From Desulfovibrio desulfuricans (GTDB lineage: Bacteria > Desulfobacterota > Desulfovibrionia > Desulfovibrionales > Desulfovibrionaceae), in NCBI GenBank assembly GCA_003251995.1, contig QKDT01000019.1, forward strand, positions 1-7,909: 7,909 nucleotides of DNA, in the 5' to 3' direction. This document shows, one piece after another, positions 6,712-7,909 of the stretch (position 1 is the stretch's first letter; each line of letters opens with the position of its first letter). Both the position numbers and the translations under genes were made by a program. The notes below the pieces were generated by a model. It saw only the letters and a program-made list of their open reading frames with translations. It did not search any database and was not told the origin of the DNA.

Positions 6712-6745
6712 TCTACCCCCGCAGTTGCCAAACTGCGGGGGTAGA
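6712..6745 (+). terminator. 15-bp GC-rich hairpin after fdhB, possible terminator or mRNA-stabilising element
   Basis: TCTACCCCCGCAGTT (6712-6726) pairs fully with AACTGCGGGGGTAGA (6731-6745) around a GCCA loop, 12 nt after the fdhB stop. What follows is AAAAC rather than a T-run, so intrinsic termination is doubtful on the + strand. It could protect the fdhAB message from 3' decay and let fdhE be expressed at a lower level. No gene runs towards it on the - strand. Confidence 0.5.
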
Positions 6746-6802
6746 AAAACAGCGCAGGGGCTTGGCAAAACCTTCGCTTTGGTTCACGATCAGAGTACAA
6801 TT

Positions 6803-6846
6803 GCTGCAAAAGATGTCGCCTTTTCTGTAAGGGCGATAGTTGCAGC
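6803..6846 (+). other. Nested stem-internal loop-stem structure upstream of fdhE
   Basis: The outer helix GCTGCAA (6803-6809) with TTGCAGC (6840-6846) has 7 perfect pairs. The inner helix TCGCCTTT (6816-6823) with AAGGGCGA (6829-6836) has 8 pairs, including one G-U. They are separated by an asymmetric internal loop (AAGATG against TAG), and a 5-nt TCTGT loop closes the structure. The order and fit look like a structured RNA rather than a terminator. No known family was recognised. Confidence 0.45.
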
Positions 6847-7009
6847 GTGTCCTCTGGCTTTAACATTACCTGGTTGGTGCGCGTTCTTATTGAACACCGC
6901 ATGACCTCTGTGGGTAAAACCACATTATTGCGGTTGTGCTGCTGCCGGGTGAATATTTTCAAAACATTGTGAACGCACATTCTCAATGTTGCATAGTTCT
7001 GGAAAAGCA

Positions 7010-7032
7010 GCCGGGGTTTGCCCCCTGGCAAA
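7010..7032 (+). promoter_or_regulatory. Overlapping alternative hairpins at the fdhE ribosome-binding site
   Basis: GCCGGGG (7010-7016) can pair with CCCC (7021-7024) and GGC (7027-7029). Alternatively TTTGCC (7017-7022) pairs perfectly with GGCAAA (7027-7032). The two cannot form together. The second ends 1 nt before the GGAG at 7034-7037, which could reduce ribosome access. Confidence 0.35.
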
Positions 7033-7042
7033 TGGAGTAGTA

Positions 7043-7909
7043 ATGGCTGCTGCAAGGCAAACTGTTGCCCAAACCCTTGAAGAAGTTATCACTTGGCGTC
7101 CTGTACTTGCACCTGTGCTGCGATCTTTTGAGCCGCTGCTTACCGCTCAGGAAGAGTTGGGCGATGCTGTGGCGCAATGTCTTAAAAAAGAGGGAGTGTC
7201 GCTGCCGCAAGCGCAGCCGCAACGCATGGAGCAGGGGGTCTCATTGCTGGCGGGGGCTTCCTTTGCTGGTGTGGCCCCTGTGGTGCGCCTTTGTGCAGAA
7301 AAGCTGCTTCCCATTCTGTGCCGTATGGATGCGGTAGTTCCCCATAAGGCCAAACTGACAGACTTCTTTTTGAAGTCTGATCAGGCTGAGGTGCAAAATC
7401 TGGAAGAACTGGTTGCCGCCGTAGCTTCGGGCAACAGGGAAGCGTTGGCGGGTATGGCCAAAAAAATGGGTCTGGATCCGCTGGTTCTTGATTTTGTATC
7501 GGGCTTTATTGTTGCCCCCGTATTACGTGGGTTGACTGCGCTGAGCGTTAACGAGGAAGGCGAAACCCCTTGGGACGCGGGTGATATTTGGCGACAGGGG
7601 TATTGCCCCGTATGCGGTGCGCTGCCAATCATAGGCTGGATGGATAAACCGGCTGTGGATGAAAAAAATGTTTTTCTTGCTGGCGGCGGGGGTAAAAAAC
7701 ACCTGCACTGCGGCGTGTGCGGAGCGGATTGGAAATACCGCCGTGGTGCATGCCCCGCCTGTGGCGAGGAAGGCAGCGGCGTTATGGAACTACTGCGCGA
7801 GAGCGGAGCAGCCCACGGTGAGCGGGTAGATTGGTGTGCCAAGTGCAAATCGTATTGCCCCACAGTTGATCTTCGTGAGCGTGAATTTGTTCCTCATCTG
7901 GATGCCTTG
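7043..7909 (+). CDS. fdhE: Formate dehydrogenase maturation protein FdhE (C-terminus beyond window)
   Basis: The frame is open from the ATG at 7043 to the window end, giving 289 residues without a stop. E. coli FdhE has 309, so only a short C-terminal piece is missing. GGAG at 7034-7037 is 5 nt before the start. The N-terminal ~180 residues are helical and carry no obvious motif. The C-terminal part has four CxxC knuckles of rubredoxin/zinc-ribbon type: C188/C191 (CPVCG), C223/C226 (CGVCG), C237/C240 (CPACG) and C265/C268 (CAKC), plus C272 close behind. This pattern is the FdhE signature. In E. coli FdhE is a cytoplasmic iron-binding protein that contacts the catalytic subunits of Tat-exported formate dehydrogenases and is needed for their activity. 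Its place after fdhAB fits that job. It is 343 nt from fdhB, so it may be expressed separately. Confidence 0.92.
   Translation, partial: MAAARQTVAQTLEEVITWRPVLAPVLRSFEPLLTAQEELGDAVAQCLKKEGVSLPQAQPQRMEQGVSLLAGASFAGVAPVVRLCAEKLLPILCRMDAVVPHKAKLTDFFLKSDQAEVQNLEELVAAVASGNREALAGMAKKMGLDPLVLDFVSGFIVAPVLRGLTALSVNEEGETPWDAGDIWRQGYCPVCGALPIIGWMDKPAVDEKNVFLAGGGGKKHLHCGVCGADWKYRRGACPACGEEGSGVMELLRESGAAHGERVDWCAKCKSYCPTVDLREREFVPHLDAL

Larger units (their letters stand above)
6700..7042. other. 343-nt fdhB-fdhE intergenic region, rich in hairpins
   Basis: No protein gene is seen on either strand. The region holds a 15-bp hairpin (6712-6745), a nested two-helix hairpin (6803-6846), an inverted repeat AACATTG/CAATGTT (6963-6969 and 6984-6990) and two overlapping hairpins next to the fdhE ribosome-binding site (7010-7032). 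A convincing sigma70 promoter was not found: TTGCGG at 6928 has no good -10 at the right distance. It may be a long untranslated leader of fdhE, or may carry a small RNA. Confidence 0.6.

Noticed and set aside
5541..6768. Overlapping - strand open frames opposite the fdhA end and fdhB
   Set aside because: They mirror the coding frames of two well-supported genes and show no family features.
7065..7863. Other-frame open frames within fdhE (for example 7065-7337 + and 7381-7863 -)
   Set aside because: The frame from 7043 is open to the window end and carries the four CxxC motifs of FdhE; the others are shadows.
1..7909. tRNA, rRNA, CRISPR arrays, insertion sequences or phage genes
   Set aside because: No direct-repeat arrays, transposase motifs, terminal inverted repeats or cloverleaf-like segments were seen.

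Overview
The window carries a five-gene formate dehydrogenase and molybdenum/tungsten-cofactor locus, all on the + strand. The proteins look like those of a sulfate-reducing Desulfovibrio-type bacterium (Desulfovibrionales). The evidence is a Tat-exported, selenocysteine-containing FdhA paired with a soluble FdhB that has no membrane anchor, as in the periplasmic FdhAB enzymes of Desulfovibrio. The placement comes from protein character and gene order; no search was run.

Layout. (1) mobA (11-634) encodes the molybdenum cofactor guanylyltransferase. (2) A 185-nt leader (635-819) holds a 15-bp dyad and several competing hairpins. It precedes a 566-residue fusion protein (820-2520) with an FmdE-like domain, a zinc ribbon, MoeA-like molybdopterin-binding domains and a Cys-rich tail. 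A strong intrinsic terminator (2560-2591) closes this unit. (3) A 428-nt AT-rich gap (2521-2948) contains candidate sigma70 promoters for the second unit. (4) fdhA (2949-5990) is one gene of 1,013 residues read through an in-frame TGA at 3513-3515 (selenocysteine 189), followed by a SECIS-like hairpin. (5) fdhB (6040-6699) lies 49 nt downstream, across a perfect 12-bp hairpin. (6) A 343-nt gap (6700-7042) holds a 15-bp hairpin and a striking nested hairpin. (7) fdhE (7043 to the window end, C-terminus missing) encodes the maturation factor with four CxxC motifs.

How the genes work together. MobA makes the guanine dinucleotide form of the cofactor. The FmdE/MoeA-like fusion probably binds or hands over the cofactor or its metal (inference). 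FdhA receives the bis-MGD cofactor, selenocysteine and one [4Fe-4S] cluster. FdhB supplies three more clusters and should be carried through the Tat system on FdhA's signal. FdhE supports maturation. FdhD, the selenocysteine machinery (SelA/B/C) and any electron-accepting cytochrome are not in the window.

The most notable points are the fusion protein with its degenerate FmdE motif and Cys-rich tail, the SECIS loop that departs from the E. coli G-U rule, and the unusual density of strong RNA hairpins between the genes. I did not find a wholly new kind of system; the core is a recognisable formate dehydrogenase locus.
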